A stretch of 64,000 nucleotides of DNA from Flavobacteriales bacterium UBA7612 (GCA_002484335.1 DLJQ01000005.1:722-64721), one strand, 5' to 3'. Shown: positions 1 through 8,500, counted from the stretch's first letter. Numbers and translations: made by a program. Notes: generated by a model from the letters alone, not told the origin.

Positions 1-21
1 TAAGTTGATTTATTAAGAATA

Positions 22-531
22 TTATTTTTTACTAAAATTAATTAAACCATCAAGCCAATCTTGATGACCATTAATCATTGGATTTGGTTTTGTTTGAGCT
101 AATTCTTTTGCAGGATTTCCATTTTGTGTTTCTTGTGTTAATATTCTAAGTCTATTATGTGATAGATTTTCGATTAACCATGCATGATGTACATCAATTT
201 TAGATTCTTCATTTCCTTCAGACCACCCATGCCATGCTAATCTAGCAGGTTGATTGTTTTCTGGAGGATGAAACTCTATTACTTTTGCACTAATAGGAAA
301 TCCAAAAGTTTTGAAATTAAAAATCACATTAAGATATAATTCTCTATCTTCTTTATTTTTAAAGTTGATATCTGATGAATTTTTGTAGTATAAAGGCCAT
401 AAAAATGGATTAATAAGATTTTTCCATACCTTTTCTATACTTATATTTTTCACTATTAATTCATTAGAGCAAAAGTTATCTGTGGCACCTGGTAAATATT
501 CTTTTGGAAAAATAATTGCATTTTGTTTCAT
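22..531 (-). CDS. SRPBCC (START-like) domain protein
   Basis: A 169-residue soluble protein with no signal peptide or membrane segment. Its pattern (an aromatic-rich helix with VWKNLINPFLWPLYY near residues 35-48, then alternating beta strands and a C-terminal amphipathic helix ending in WLDGLINF) fits the SRPBCC/polyketide-cyclase fold, which binds small hydrophobic ligands. The ligand cannot be told from the sequence. It starts 14 bases after the DJ-1-like gene and on the same strand, so the two are probably co-transcribed and under the divergent HxlR regulator. A role in handling a reactive small molecule is inference. Confidence 0.75.
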   Translation of the reverse strand: MKQNAIIFPKEYLPGATDNFCSNELIVKNISIEKVWKNLINPFLWPLYYKNSSDINFKNKEDRELYLNVIFNFKTFGFPISAKVIEFHPPENNQPARLAWHGWSEGNEESKIDVHHAWLIENLSHNRLRILTQETQNGNPAKELAQTKPNPMINGHQDWLDGLINFSKK

Positions 532-545
532 GTTACTTTTATTTA

Positions 546-1295
546 TTATTTATTTAATAATTCTTTAATTTTTTCACCTACAATAGTCGCTGATTGTGGA
601 TTTTGTCCAGTAACTAACCTCTGATCAGAAACAACAAACTCTTGCCAAGGTTTATCTTTTATGTATAAACCTCCATGTTCTTTAATTTTATCTTCGAGAG
701 AGAATGGAACTACTTTAGTTAAGCCAATAATAGTTTCTTCTTCATTAGAAAAACCATTTATTTTTTTACCATCTATTAAATACTTACCATTTTTTAATTT
801 AATATTAATTAAACCAGCTGAGCCATGACAAACGGCACCTATAATACCATTGTTTTCGTATATAGTTTTGGTTATTTCTGCTATTATTTTATTATTTGGA
901 AGATCCCACATAGCTCCATGTCCACCAGCAAAATATATAGCACTGTAATCTTTAGAAATTATATCATTAGGCTTCAAACTATTTGAAATTTTATTTTGAT
1001 AAATATCATTTTCCCAAAATTCTTTATTGATTGAATCATTTAGATCAAATCCATCAACAGGAGGTGTACCTCCTTTTGGACTAACGAAATCTATTTCATA
1101 TCCAGCTTCTTTTAAAATTTTCCAAGGATGTGATACTTCACTGAGATAATATCCTGTTTTTTCTTCATTACTTTTTTTATCATGACTTGTTACAACAAAT
1201 AATATTTTCTTTTTATACTCTTTAGTTTTTTGAGCAAACAGTATATTTGTTAACGAAATTAGAATCATAAATAATTTTTTGATAGTCTTCATCAT
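546..1295 (-). CDS. DJ-1/PfpI (type 1 glutamine amidotransferase-like) protein with signal peptide
   Basis: 249 residues. A lysine-rich then hydrophobic N-terminus (to about residue 21, before AQKTKE) looks like a signal peptide, so the protein is probably periplasmic. The DJ-1/PfpI superfamily fold is shown by GGHG at 124-127 and the nucleophile elbow AVCHGSAG with Cys156-His157; Glu53 (in SEVSHPW) is a candidate active-site acid. Related proteins (Hsp31, PfpI) act as glyoxalases, deglycases or chaperones; which applies here is unknown. Two adjacent ATG codons could both start translation. First gene of a likely two-gene operon with the SRPBCC gene, divergent from an HxlR regulator. Confidence 0.85.
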   Translation of the reverse strand: MMKTIKKLFMILISLTNILFAQKTKEYKKKILFVVTSHDKKSNEEKTGYYLSEVSHPWKILKEAGYEIDFVSPKGGTPPVDGFDLNDSINKEFWENDIYQNKISNSLKPNDIISKDYSAIYFAGGHGAMWDLPNNKIIAEITKTIYENNGIIGAVCHGSAGLINIKLKNGKYLIDGKKINGFSNEEETIIGLTKVVPFSLEDKIKEHGGLYIKDKPWQEFVVSDQRLVTGQNPQSATIVGEKIKELLNK

Positions 1296-1302
1296 TTTTT
1301 AT

Positions 1303-1319
1303 ACTATAATAATTATAGT
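1303..1319. promoter_or_regulatory. Perfect palindrome, candidate HxlR operator 1
   Basis: The arms ACTATAAT and ATTATAGT flank one central A, making a perfect 8-1-8 inverted repeat. It lies eight bases upstream of the DJ-1-like start codon and touches the -33 TTG of the hxlR promoter. It shares the CTAT...ATAG half-site pair with the palindrome at 1356-1371. Operator function is inferred from position and symmetry. Confidence 0.5.
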
Positions 1320-1349
1320 TGTAAAATTATTTATAGTTTAATAAGTTTG
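1319..1349 (+). promoter_or_regulatory. Bacteroidota-type promoter of the HxlR regulator gene
   Basis: TTG at 1319-1321, a 20-base spacer, then TAAGTTTG at 1342-1349, matching the TTG/TAnnTTTG pattern of the primary sigma factor of Bacteroidota. Transcription would start near 1355, about 26 bases before the ATG at 1381, inside or next to the second palindrome. Confidence 0.6.
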
Positions 1350-1355
1350 CAATAA

Positions 1356-1371
1356 CTATCTAAATAGATAG
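1356..1371. promoter_or_regulatory. Palindrome, candidate HxlR operator 2
   Basis: The arms CTATCT and AGATAG flank AAAT in a perfect 6-4-6 inverted repeat placed just after the -7 element of the hxlR promoter, at the expected transcription start. Binding here would repress hxlR itself. Function is inferred. Confidence 0.5.
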
Positions 1372-1380
1372 GTTGATAAA

Positions 1381-1743
1381 ATGGGAAAGAATATAAAATT
1401 AAATGATAAATATTATCCTTGTACAGTTAGTTTAGCAATGGATCTTATAGGTGGAAAATGGAAATCTGTTATTTTATATCATTTAAAAGATGGAGAAAAA
1501 AGATATAATGAATTAAAGAAAGAAATTTCTACAATAACAGAAATGACTTTAAATATCCAGTTAAAACAATTGAATGAAGATGGATTGATATCTAGGATAG
1601 TTTATGGTGATAAACCTCCAGTAAAAGTTATTTATGAATTAACTGATTTTGGAAAAACTTTTATTCCAGCTTTAGAACAAATAAATAATTGGGGGCATTT
1701 GGTCGTTAGAGAAAAGGGAGAGTATTTAAGTGACGATAATTAA
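1381..1743 (+). CDS. HxlR-family transcriptional regulator
   Basis: A 120-residue winged-helix protein. The HxlR hallmark is clear: PCTVSLAMDLIGGKWKSVIL at 13-32, then a recognition region (TEMTLNIQLKQLNEDGLI) and a wing ending in YELTDFGKTFIPAL. Cys14 is in the N-terminal position used for thiol sensing by family members such as HypR and YodB; that it senses electrophiles here is inference. It is divergent from the DJ-1-like/SRPBCC operon, and two palindromes lie between them. Its stop overlaps the convergent flippase-like gene by 4 bases. Confidence 0.9.
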   Translation: MGKNIKLNDKYYPCTVSLAMDLIGGKWKSVILYHLKDGEKRYNELKKEISTITEMTLNIQLKQLNEDGLISRIVYGDKPPVKVIYELTDFGKTFIPALEQINNWGHLVVREKGEYLSDDN

Positions 1744-2762
1744 TTTTTTGTTGAATCTCGTCTAATTCTAGCTATTTTATAAATAGCAATTAATCCAAAA
1801 ATAATCATTGTTAAAACATGAGCTATATAAAGTATTAGCCCAAAATAATCTCCAATAGCTTTACCTTCTTCCTGATTTCCTCCTTTAGCTAAATAAACTG
1901 CAGAAAATGCTATTGACATGATATATGGATAAGCTAATCCTCCAGAAACCGGAAGGATCATTCCGAATGAACCAGCTATTAGTAGAAATAGCCCTTCAGA
2001 AAATCCAAAATTTTTAGTGTCTGGAAAAGCAAATAAAACAACAAATGTCATAAAAAAGTAACAAATCCAAAGAGCACATGAATAAAAAATGAATAATTTT
2101 TTTTTCTGGAGTTTTGATATGGATTGAATACCTTCCCATAAACCTAGAATAAATTTTTTAATACGATTGAAAAGCTTAGATTGTATAATCTTTTTCCAAA
2201 AAAATATTGTAATAATCATTGCAATAATAAATAATGGAATGATTATATAATATTTAGTAAATGAATTTTCATAATTACCTTCTGTCGCTTTTTCTACATT
2301 TCCTAATTCAATAAAATGAAAAAAAGTTTGATAATTAAAAATCAATGTTAATCCTAGAAAAAAAAGTAGAAAAATAAGATCTATAACTCTTTCAAGTACA
2401 ATTGTTCCAAAAGATTTTTCAAAAGGAACATTTTCCATTTTATAGAAACTTGTAGCACGAGCTACTTCTCCACTCCTTGGTATTGTAAGGTTCATAAAAT
2501 AAGCAAATGATATAGCCCAAAAACCAGAAGAAGTTTTTGTATGATATCCCATAGGCTTTAATAAAAGATTCCAACGAGCAGCGCGTATCCAATAAGAAAC
2601 GATGCTAAGAGCCATAGAAGCAAAGATCCAAAAATAATTAGTTTCTTTTAAAACACTTCTAACTCGTTCGAAATCTATTTGCTTCACTGTTATAATTACA
2701 AAAAATATGGCCAACAATGAAGCAAAGATTAAGAAGAGTGATTGTTTGATATTACTCTTCAT
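1740..2762 (-). CDS. Flippase-like / lysylphosphatidylglycerol synthase transmembrane domain protein
   Basis: 340 residues with about eight hydrophobic segments, an N-terminal signal-anchor (LFLIFASLLAIFFVIITVK), the segment YWIRAARWNLLLKPMG at about 57-72, PRSGEVARATSFYKMENVPFE in the second loop and a GGLAYPY stretch near 275. These match the UPF0104/YbhN/AglD membrane family, in which the domain is fused to a synthase in MprF but occurs alone in many Bacteroidota. The substrate is not known. It lies 15 bases downstream of panD and is likely transcribed with it; co-transcription does not prove a role in pantothenate synthesis. Confidence 0.85.
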   Translation of the reverse strand: MKSNIKQSLFLIFASLLAIFFVIITVKQIDFERVRSVLKETNYFWIFASMALSIVSYWIRAARWNLLLKPMGYHTKTSSGFWAISFAYFMNLTIPRSGEVARATSFYKMENVPFEKSFGTIVLERVIDLIFLLFFLGLTLIFNYQTFFHFIELGNVEKATEGNYENSFTKYYIIIPLFIIAMIITIFFWKKIIQSKLFNRIKKFILGLWEGIQSISKLQKKKLFIFYSCALWICYFFMTFVVLFAFPDTKNFGFSEGLFLLIAGSFGMILPVSGGLAYPYIMSIAFSAVYLAKGGNQEEGKAIGDYFGLILYIAHVLTMIIFGLIAIYKIARIRRDSTKN

Positions 2763-2777
2763 ATTTTTTTATTTGTT

Positions 2778-3125
2778 TTAATCTAAACGGTTATTTTCGT
2801 TAGGAAAAACAATAGTAGGTTCGTAAGTTTTTGCTTCTTCAAAATCCATCATTGCATACGTAATGATAATTACTGTATCACCAACCTGAACTTTACGAGC
2901 AGCAGGACCGTTTAAACAAATTTCTCCACTACCTCGTTTACCTTTTATAATATATGTTTCAAATCGTTCTCCATTTTCTTGAACAACAATTTGCACTTTT
3001 TGCCCAACAACCATATTTGCGGCATCTATCAAATCTTCATCAATTGTGATACTACCAATATAGTTAAGTTTTGCATCTGTTACTTTTACTCTATGTATTT
3101 TAGAGTGAAATACTTCTACCATCAT
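2778..3125 (-). CDS. panD: Aspartate 1-decarboxylase
   Basis: Makes beta-alanine from L-aspartate for pantothenate synthesis. The 115-residue proenzyme has the IHRVKVT motif at 10-16 and the self-cleavage site Gly24-Ser25, where Ser25 becomes the pyruvoyl group; later motifs (KRGSGEICLNGPAARKVQVGD) also fit. The length is slightly shorter than the E. coli enzyme. Two ATG codons are adjacent. The promoter motif ends only about 7 bases before the first ATG, so the message may have almost no leader. It is followed by the flippase-like gene and preceded by panC. Confidence 0.97.
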   Translation of the reverse strand: MMVEVFHSKIHRVKVTDAKLNYIGSITIDEDLIDAANMVVGQKVQIVVQENGERFETYIIKGKRGSGEICLNGPAARKVQVGDTVIIITYAMMDFEEAKTYEPTIVFPNENNRLD

Positions 3126-3132
3126 AATTTTG

Positions 3133-3161
3133 CAAAGTTACTTCTAACTTCATATTTTCAA
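3133..3161 (-). promoter_or_regulatory. Bacteroidota-type promoter of panD
   Basis: Read on the minus strand: TTG (3161-3159), an 18-base spacer and TAACTTTG (3140-3133). The -7 element ends 7 bases before the panD ATG, so the transcript would begin at or very near the start codon. The same spacer length is seen at acpP. Confidence 0.65.
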
Positions 3162-3210
3162 AAGCTATTCCAAATAATTTTATATATAATTTAAGAATAG
3201 GTTAAGTCTA

Positions 3211-4053
3211 TTAAAATTTTATATTATCTATTAAACGTATATCTCCGGCATAAGCGACGATAAATCCTCTTACATTTTTTGAATCAGAAAAATTTGTGAT
3301 AGGTAATAATGTTTCTTCATCAGTAATTTCAAAATACTCTAATTTAAAAGGAGAATTATTAAATGAATCTTCTACATTTTTCTTGACTTCGTCAATTTCT
3401 TTACCTTGTTTTTTTAAGTTAACAGCATCAGTTAATATCTTATATATAAATGGAGCTTCATTAACCTGTTTATCATTTAATCTTGCATTTCTAGAGCTAA
3501 GAGCTAAACCTGTATCAGCTCTAAAAATTGGCATAGGAATAATATTTACATTTAAATTTTCTTGTTTCACCATTTCTTGGATAATACGGATTTGTTGAAA
3601 ATCTTTTTCTCCAAAATAAGCATTTGTAGGTTGAACAATACGTAATAATTTGGAAACTATTGTTGCGACACCATCAAAGTGACCTGGTCTAGATTTACCT
3701 TCCATGACTTGATCAATTGTTCCAAAATCATAATGCTTCGCTTTCTCATTTTCAAGATATAAATCGCTAATAGTAGGTATATAAAGAAAATCGCACCCAT
3801 TTTTTATTAACAATTCTTTATCTTTTTCCTCAGTTCGAGGATATTTTGCTAAATCATCAAGATTGTTAAATTGTGTAGGATTAACAAAAATACTAACTAC
3901 TGTATAGTCATTTTGTTCTTTAGAAGCCTTTACTAAAGACATGTGTCCATCATGTAAAGCTCCCATAGTAGGAATAAATCCTATGGTTTTGTTTTGGTTT
4001 TTTAACTCGACAATTGTAGGAGTTAATTTCTCATTTTCGCTAAATATAACCAT
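3211..4053 (-). CDS. panC: Pantoate--beta-alanine ligase (pantothenate synthetase)
   Basis: Joins pantoate and beta-alanine with ATP to make pantothenate. 280 residues, the usual length. The HIGH-like motif TMGALHDGH is at 29-37, GEKDFQQ at 148-154, and the KMSKS-like SSRNARL at 186-192; SRPGHFDGVATIV at 121-133 is the pantoate-binding region. It lies 85 bases upstream of panD, which has its own promoter, so the pair forms one pantothenate cluster. It is divergent from the glycogen-synthase-like gene. Confidence 0.97.
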   Translation of the reverse strand: MVIFSENEKLTPTIVELKNQNKTIGFIPTMGALHDGHMSLVKASKEQNDYTVVSIFVNPTQFNNLDDLAKYPRTEEKDKELLIKNGCDFLYIPTISDLYLENEKAKHYDFGTIDQVMEGKSRPGHFDGVATIVSKLLRIVQPTNAYFGEKDFQQIRIIQEMVKQENLNVNIIPMPIFRADTGLALSSRNARLNDKQVNEAPFIYKILTDAVNLKKQGKEIDEVKKNVEDSFNNSPFKLEYFEITDEETLLPITNFSDSKNVRGFIVAYAGDIRLIDNIKF

Positions 4054-4087
4054 AACATGAATTTGTTAAAAAAAAACTAATTAGTGG

Positions 4088-4117
4088 CAAAGCTACTATA
4101 AGCAAATAATATATCAA
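4088..4117 (-). promoter_or_regulatory. Bacteroidota-type promoter of panC
   Basis: Minus strand: TTG at 4117-4115, a 19-base spacer, TAGCTTTG at 4095-4088. The start of transcription would be near 4082, leaving a leader of about 30 bases before the ATG at 4053. Confidence 0.6.
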
Positions 4118-4171
4118 CATTTTTTTGTAAATTTGTGCCTTATTATTTATTAGGAAAAGAGAGTATAAATT

Positions 4172-4984
4172 ATGGAAGGAAAGCGCATATTGTATGTAAC
4201 AACAGAAATGGTACCTTACTTTCCTGAAAATCCGATGTCTTCCCAAGCATTAGATTTGCCAAAAATCATGCAGAGCAGCGGTGCAGATGTAAGAATCTTT
4301 ATGCCAAGATTTGGGGCAATTAACGAAAGAAGACACCAATTACACGAAGTAATAAGACTTTCAGGTATGAATATGATTATTAATGACTTGGATCAACCAC
4401 TAATCATTAAAGTAGCATCAGTTCCAGGAGAAAGATTACAAGTGTACTTCATCGACAACGAAGAATATTTTAAACGTAAAGACATTTATGGAGAAAATGG
4501 AGGTTTATTTTCTGACAATGATGAACGTTCAATCTTTTTTGCAAAAGGTGTTTTAGAAACAGTAAAAAAATTAAATTGGAAACCAGATGTAGTTCATGTA
4601 ATGGGTTGGATGTCTAGTTTAGTACCACTGTATCTAAAAAAATATTATTCTGATGATCCATTCTTTCAAGATGCTAAAGTAGTAGTTTCTTTATTTGACA
4701 ATGGATTTGAAGGAGAATTAGACAATGAATTAGTCAAAAAATTATCTTATGATAAAGTTGAGGCTGATGTTAAAAAATACTTAGAGAAACCAACACATTT
4801 GGGTATGATACAATCATCTTTAGAGTATGCTGATGCTATTGCTAAAGGAGAAGAAATAATACCTGAAGATATAAAAAACTACATAGAACAACAAAATATC
4901 CCTTTATTAGATTATTGTTCAAAAGAACAATCAAAAGAGGTTTATAAAAATTTTTATAAAGAGGATGTTATAAACTCTAATTAA
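4172..4984 (+). CDS. Glycogen/starch synthase-like protein (GT5 N-terminal domain only)
   Basis: 270 residues, beginning KRILYVTTEMVPYFPE, as glycogen synthases begin, with LPKIMQSSGADVRIFMPRFG and the PDVVHVMGWMSSLVPLYLK segment of the N-terminal Rossmann domain. A full GlgA has about 470 or more residues; the C-terminal nucleotide-sugar-binding domain is absent, and the KxGGL motif expected near residue 15 is replaced by PENPMSSQ. It is therefore unlikely to be an ordinary glycogen synthase. Such short forms sit next to panC in Flavobacteriia as far as I know. A TAAATTTG at 4128-4135 may be its -7 element but lacks a good -33 partner. It is followed after 14 bases by the DUF4270 gene. Confidence 0.8.
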   Translation: MEGKRILYVTTEMVPYFPENPMSSQALDLPKIMQSSGADVRIFMPRFGAINERRHQLHEVIRLSGMNMIINDLDQPLIIKVASVPGERLQVYFIDNEEYFKRKDIYGENGGLFSDNDERSIFFAKGVLETVKKLNWKPDVVHVMGWMSSLVPLYLKKYYSDDPFFQDAKVVVSLFDNGFEGELDNELVKKLSYDKVEADVKKYLEKPTHLGMIQSSLEYADAIAKGEEIIPEDIKNYIEQQNIPLLDYCSKEQSKEVYKNFYKEDVINSN

Positions 4985-4998
4985 ATCTATTGAGATTA

Positions 4999-6615
4999 AT
5001 GAAAAAATATTTAAATATCCTTTTTGTTGCTATAGCAATTATAATAGGAGCAGTTTCTTGCCAAGATGAAACAGTTAATACTGGTAATGGTGTTGTAGGA
5101 GATGATGCTGAAGGAAATGTAAAAACATTAGATGTTATCGCTTATAATGCTAAATTTGATACATTAAGAACTGATAAATTTGTTCTACAAAATGGAGCTT
5201 TAGGTATTTATAAAGATGCTATTTTTGGTTCTACATCATCTAAATTTTATACACAATTAAGACCTAGCTCTACTAGCTTAAGTGTTGTAGATTTTGGAAC
5301 AGATAATTCAGTTGATTCTGTAAATTTATACCTTCCAATATATTATGATAGTTCTGCGACTCCTATATCTAAAGATACATTGAATTTATCTAATCCTGGA
5401 GTTAAAACTACTGATAACGATACTATTTTAATTACAACAAAATATGCAGTAGATTCAATTTATGGAAACAAAGATGTTAATATGACCCTTAATGTTAGAG
5501 ATATAAGTACGACCTTATATACAAGTTCTAAATATTTTTCTAAACTAGATGGTTCAGAAACACTTTTTTCTGTAAATTCAAAAATTTTAGGTACTGCAAA
5601 AATAGGAAAGACTGTTACCAATAAGATTGTAAAAGTAAAAACAGGTACAAGTAATATTTTTGAAGAAACAGTAGGTTATAAAATCTCTTTAGATAAAGAT
5701 TATTTTAATGAAAAAATAATTCAAAACGCTAGTAAAGGATTAACATCTGATTATGCTACATTTATTAGAGATAATATAAAAGGCTTTGAATTTTCTGTTG
5801 AAGATACTGATGGTTTCATTTTAAATTTTAATCCGAATAATATAGATTTAAAAATGTATTATTCATACAAGAATCCAACGGCAAAAACTGATGGACAGAC
5901 TAATTACCAAGAACGATTAAGTTCTAATTATACATTTGATTTTTCAAATGTATGGAGTAGTTCATCATCAGTTAGTAAAGCAAATGTAGTAGCAAGCCAA
6001 ATTTTAAATAATTATTCAGGATCTACTTATGAATCAAATTTAGCTAGCGCAAATTCATCAACAGGAGATGCTCGTTTATTCTTAAATGGGATGAGTGGTA
6101 GCTATGTGAATTTAAAAATTAATCAGGATCAATTGAATAATTTGAAAACGGAAATGGCAAGTAATAATATTACTATTGTAGGTGCTAAATTGAAATTTTA
6201 TATAGATGATTCTTATGGCTTGTCTAAACCACCATATATTACTGCTTGGAATAATTATACTAAAGATGGAGCTTCAGTAAATGCATTATATGCTGATGTA
6301 TTAAATTTTTATAATGCTTACCCAACTTCTGTTCATTTTAATCCAATTGTTACAGGTTCAACGGACTATTATACTATTGATATAACAAAGCACTTAAAAA
6401 GTATTTTAGAGAAAGGTGATGAATTTACTGATCAGTCAATGATTGTTACAATGGGTAATTTTATAACATCTGTATCAGACGCTACAACTATAAATAGTAC
6501 TAACCCATATCAAAATAATAGAGCTTATAATCCATATAGAATAGTTTTACATGGAAATAACTCAGAAGTTGAAGCTAAAAAGCTTAAATTATTAGTTTAT
6601 TATTCTGTAAGATAA
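4999..6615 (+). CDS. DUF4270 family lipoprotein
   Basis: 538 residues. The start is put at the ATG at 4999 because the upstream in-frame TTG at 4990 would put charged residues before an otherwise typical lipoprotein signal MKKYLNILFVAIAIIIGAVSC, with lipidation at Cys21. The mature part is rich in Ser, Thr, Asn and Tyr and looks all-beta, as in secreted or outer-membrane-attached Bacteroidota proteins of DUF4270. Function is unknown. It lies between the glycogen-synthase-like gene and glmS, an order I associate with Flavobacteriia. Confidence 0.85.
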   Translation: MKKYLNILFVAIAIIIGAVSCQDETVNTGNGVVGDDAEGNVKTLDVIAYNAKFDTLRTDKFVLQNGALGIYKDAIFGSTSSKFYTQLRPSSTSLSVVDFGTDNSVDSVNLYLPIYYDSSATPISKDTLNLSNPGVKTTDNDTILITTKYAVDSIYGNKDVNMTLNVRDISTTLYTSSKYFSKLDGSETLFSVNSKILGTAKIGKTVTNKIVKVKTGTSNIFEETVGYKISLDKDYFNEKIIQNASKGLTSDYATFIRDNIKGFEFSVEDTDGFILNFNPNNIDLKMYYSYKNPTAKTDGQTNYQERLSSNYTFDFSNVWSSSSSVSKANVVASQILNNYSGSTYESNLASANSSTGDARLFLNGMSGSYVNLKINQDQLNNLKTEMASNNITIVGAKLKFYIDDSYGLSKPPYITAWNNYTKDGASVNALYADVLNFYNAYPTSVHFNPIVTGSTDYYTIDITKHLKSILEKGDEFTDQSMIVTMGNFITSVSDATTINSTNPYQNNRAYNPYRIVLHGNNSEVEAKKLKLLVYYSVR

Positions 6616-6652
6616 TAGATTATTTTAAAAAAACTAAAAACTATAAAATATT

Positions 6653-8500
6653 ATGTGTGGAATTGTTGGATATATTGGATATAGAGAGGCTTACCCAATT
6701 ATAATAAATGGCTTAAAAAGATTAGAATATAGAGGGTATGATAGTGCAGGTTTAGTCCTTTCTACTGGTTCGGATTTTGAATTAGTAAAAACTAAAGGTA
6801 AAGTTTCTGATCTTGAGAATAAATCAGAAGATTTAGATAAAACACCTCATTTGGGTATCGGACATACACGTTGGGCAACACATGGTGTTCCTAATGATGT
6901 AAATTCTCATCCTCATATGTCTAATAATGGACGTTTAGTTTTGGTTCATAATGGTATTATTGAAAATTATGAATCAATAAAAAAATTATTATTAGAAAAA
7001 GGCTATGTTTTCCATAGTGATACAGATACAGAAGTTCTAGTAAATTTCATACAGTTATTTCAAGATGAGCAAAACCTTAATTTATCTGATGCTATACGTT
7101 TAGCTCTTAATGAAGTTGTAGGTGCTTATGCAATAGCAGTATTAGATAAAGAACAAAATGATACTATTGTAGTTGCTCGTTTAGGTTCTCCTTTAGCAAT
7201 AGGGATAGGAGAAAAAGAATTTTTCGTTGCTTCTGATGCATCTCCATTTATAGAATTTACAAAGGATGCTATTTATTTAGAAGATGGTGATATGGCTACA
7301 ATTACTTTAAATAAAGAAGTAGATGTACGTACTATCAAAAATAATGAAGTTGTATCATTAGATATTCAAGAATTACAATTGAATATTGAAGCAATAGAAA
7401 AAGGAGGTTTTGAACATTTTATGTTAAAAGAAATTTATGAACAACCTCGTTCTATTAAGGATACAATGCGTGGTCGTTTATTAGTTAATGAAGGTATAAT
7501 TAAAATGGCTGGTATTTGGGATCATCATGAAAAATTTCTAAATGCAAAGCGAATAATTATAGTTGCTTGTGGAACTTCTTACCATGCAGGATTAGTAGCA
7601 GAATATATGATTGAAGATTTTGCTCGTATACCTGTTGAAGTAGAATATGCTTCAGAATTCCGTTACAGAAATCCTATTATTCATAAACATGATATTGTTA
7701 TAGCTATTTCTCAATCTGGAGAAACAGCTGATACATTAGCAGCACTTAAACTAGCAAAAGAAGCTGGAGCATTTATATTTGGAATAAACAATGTTGTAGG
7801 ATCTTCGATTGCTCGTATTACTGATGCTGGTGCATATACACATGCTGGTCCAGAAATTGGAGTAGCGTCTACAAAAGCATTTACTGCCCAATTAACAGTT
7901 TTAGCTTTAATAGCTTTAAAACTTGGTAAACACAACGGTGAATTATCTACAGAAAAATTTAATTTGCTTACGTTAGAATTAGAAAGAATACCAGATCTAG
8001 TTCAGCAAATTTTAGATAATTGTGAAGGAGTAATAGATGAAATAGCTGAAAAATATAAAGATAATAGAAATGCAATTTATCTAGGTCGTGGTTATAATTA
8101 TCCTTCTGCTTTAGAGGGCGCATTAAAATTAAAAGAAATATCTTATATACATGCCGAAGGTTATCCTGCTGCAGAAATGAAGCATGGACCAATTGCTCTA
8201 TTAGATGAAAATATGCCAGTAATTGTAATAGCACCCAAAAAAGGTTATTACGAGAAAGTAGTTTCTAATATTCAAGAAATAAAATCGAGAAGTGCTAAAG
8301 TTATTGCAATTGTTAATGAAGGTGACGACCAAGTTACTTCAATGGCAGATGATTATATTGTGATTCCAGAAACAGTAGAAGAATTTTCTCCTATATTATC
8401 TGCAATACCATTACAATTATTATCTTATTGGATTGCTGTTAAATTAGGTAAAAATGTAGATCAACCTAGAAATTTAGCTAAATCTGTTACTGTAGAATAG
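6653..8500 (+). CDS. glmS: Glutamine--fructose-6-phosphate aminotransferase (isomerizing)
   Basis: Makes glucosamine 6-phosphate, the entry to peptidoglycan and UDP-GlcNAc. 615 residues, full length. Cys2 (MCGIVGYIGY) is the glutaminase nucleophile; HTRWATHG and HNGIIENY follow. Two SIS domains carry SQSGETADTLAALK and STKAFTAQ, and the C-terminus ends in the conserved NLAKSVTVE. It supplies UDP-GlcNAc that the downstream polysaccharide locus would use. It lies 37 bases after the DUF4270 gene and is followed by a hairpin terminator. Confidence 0.98.
   Translation: MCGIVGYIGYREAYPIIINGLKRLEYRGYDSAGLVLSTGSDFELVKTKGKVSDLENKSEDLDKTPHLGIGHTRWATHGVPNDVNSHPHMSNNGRLVLVHNGIIENYESIKKLLLEKGYVFHSDTDTEVLVNFIQLFQDEQNLNLSDAIRLALNEVVGAYAIAVLDKEQNDTIVVARLGSPLAIGIGEKEFFVASDASPFIEFTKDAIYLEDGDMATITLNKEVDVRTIKNNEVVSLDIQELQLNIEAIEKGGFEHFMLKEIYEQPRSIKDTMRGRLLVNEGIIKMAGIWDHHEKFLNAKRIIIVACGTSYHAGLVAEYMIEDFARIPVEVEYASEFRYRNPIIHKHDIVIAISQSGETADTLAALKLAKEAGAFIFGINNVVGSSIARITDAGAYTHAGPEIGVASTKAFTAQLTVLALIALKLGKHNGELSTEKFNLLTLELERIPDLVQQILDNCEGVIDEIAEKYKDNRNAIYLGRGYNYPSALEGALKLKEISYIHAEGYPAAEMKHGPIALLDENMPVIVIAPKKGYYEKVVSNIQEIKSRSAKVIAIVNEGDDQVTSMADDYIVIPETVEEFSPILSAIPLQLLSYWIAVKLGKNVDQPRNLAKSVTVE

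Noticed and set aside
1..21. Possible end of another gene at the left border
   Set aside because: Only 21 bases remain after the SRPBCC gene; nothing can be said.
2979..3194. Plus-strand frame of 71 codons across panD and its promoter
   Set aside because: Antisense to panD, with low-complexity composition and no family likeness; the region is explained by panD and its promoter.
4128..4135. TAAATTTG as promoter of the glycogen-synthase-like gene
   Set aside because: No TTG at the right upstream distance; kept only as a remark in the gene entry.
4990..4998. TTG start for the DUF4270 lipoprotein (and similar TTG extensions at 13197, 22754, 31075, 48467 and 54062)
   Set aside because: In each case an in-frame ATG shortly after gives the normal family N-terminus or signal peptide.
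7711..7935. Open frame on the minus strand inside glmS (and other antisense frames in fabF, tviB, wzc, prs, ruvC region and others)
   Set aside because: They lie wholly within well-supported genes in other frames, have no recognisable domains, and owe their length to the codon bias of the real gene.
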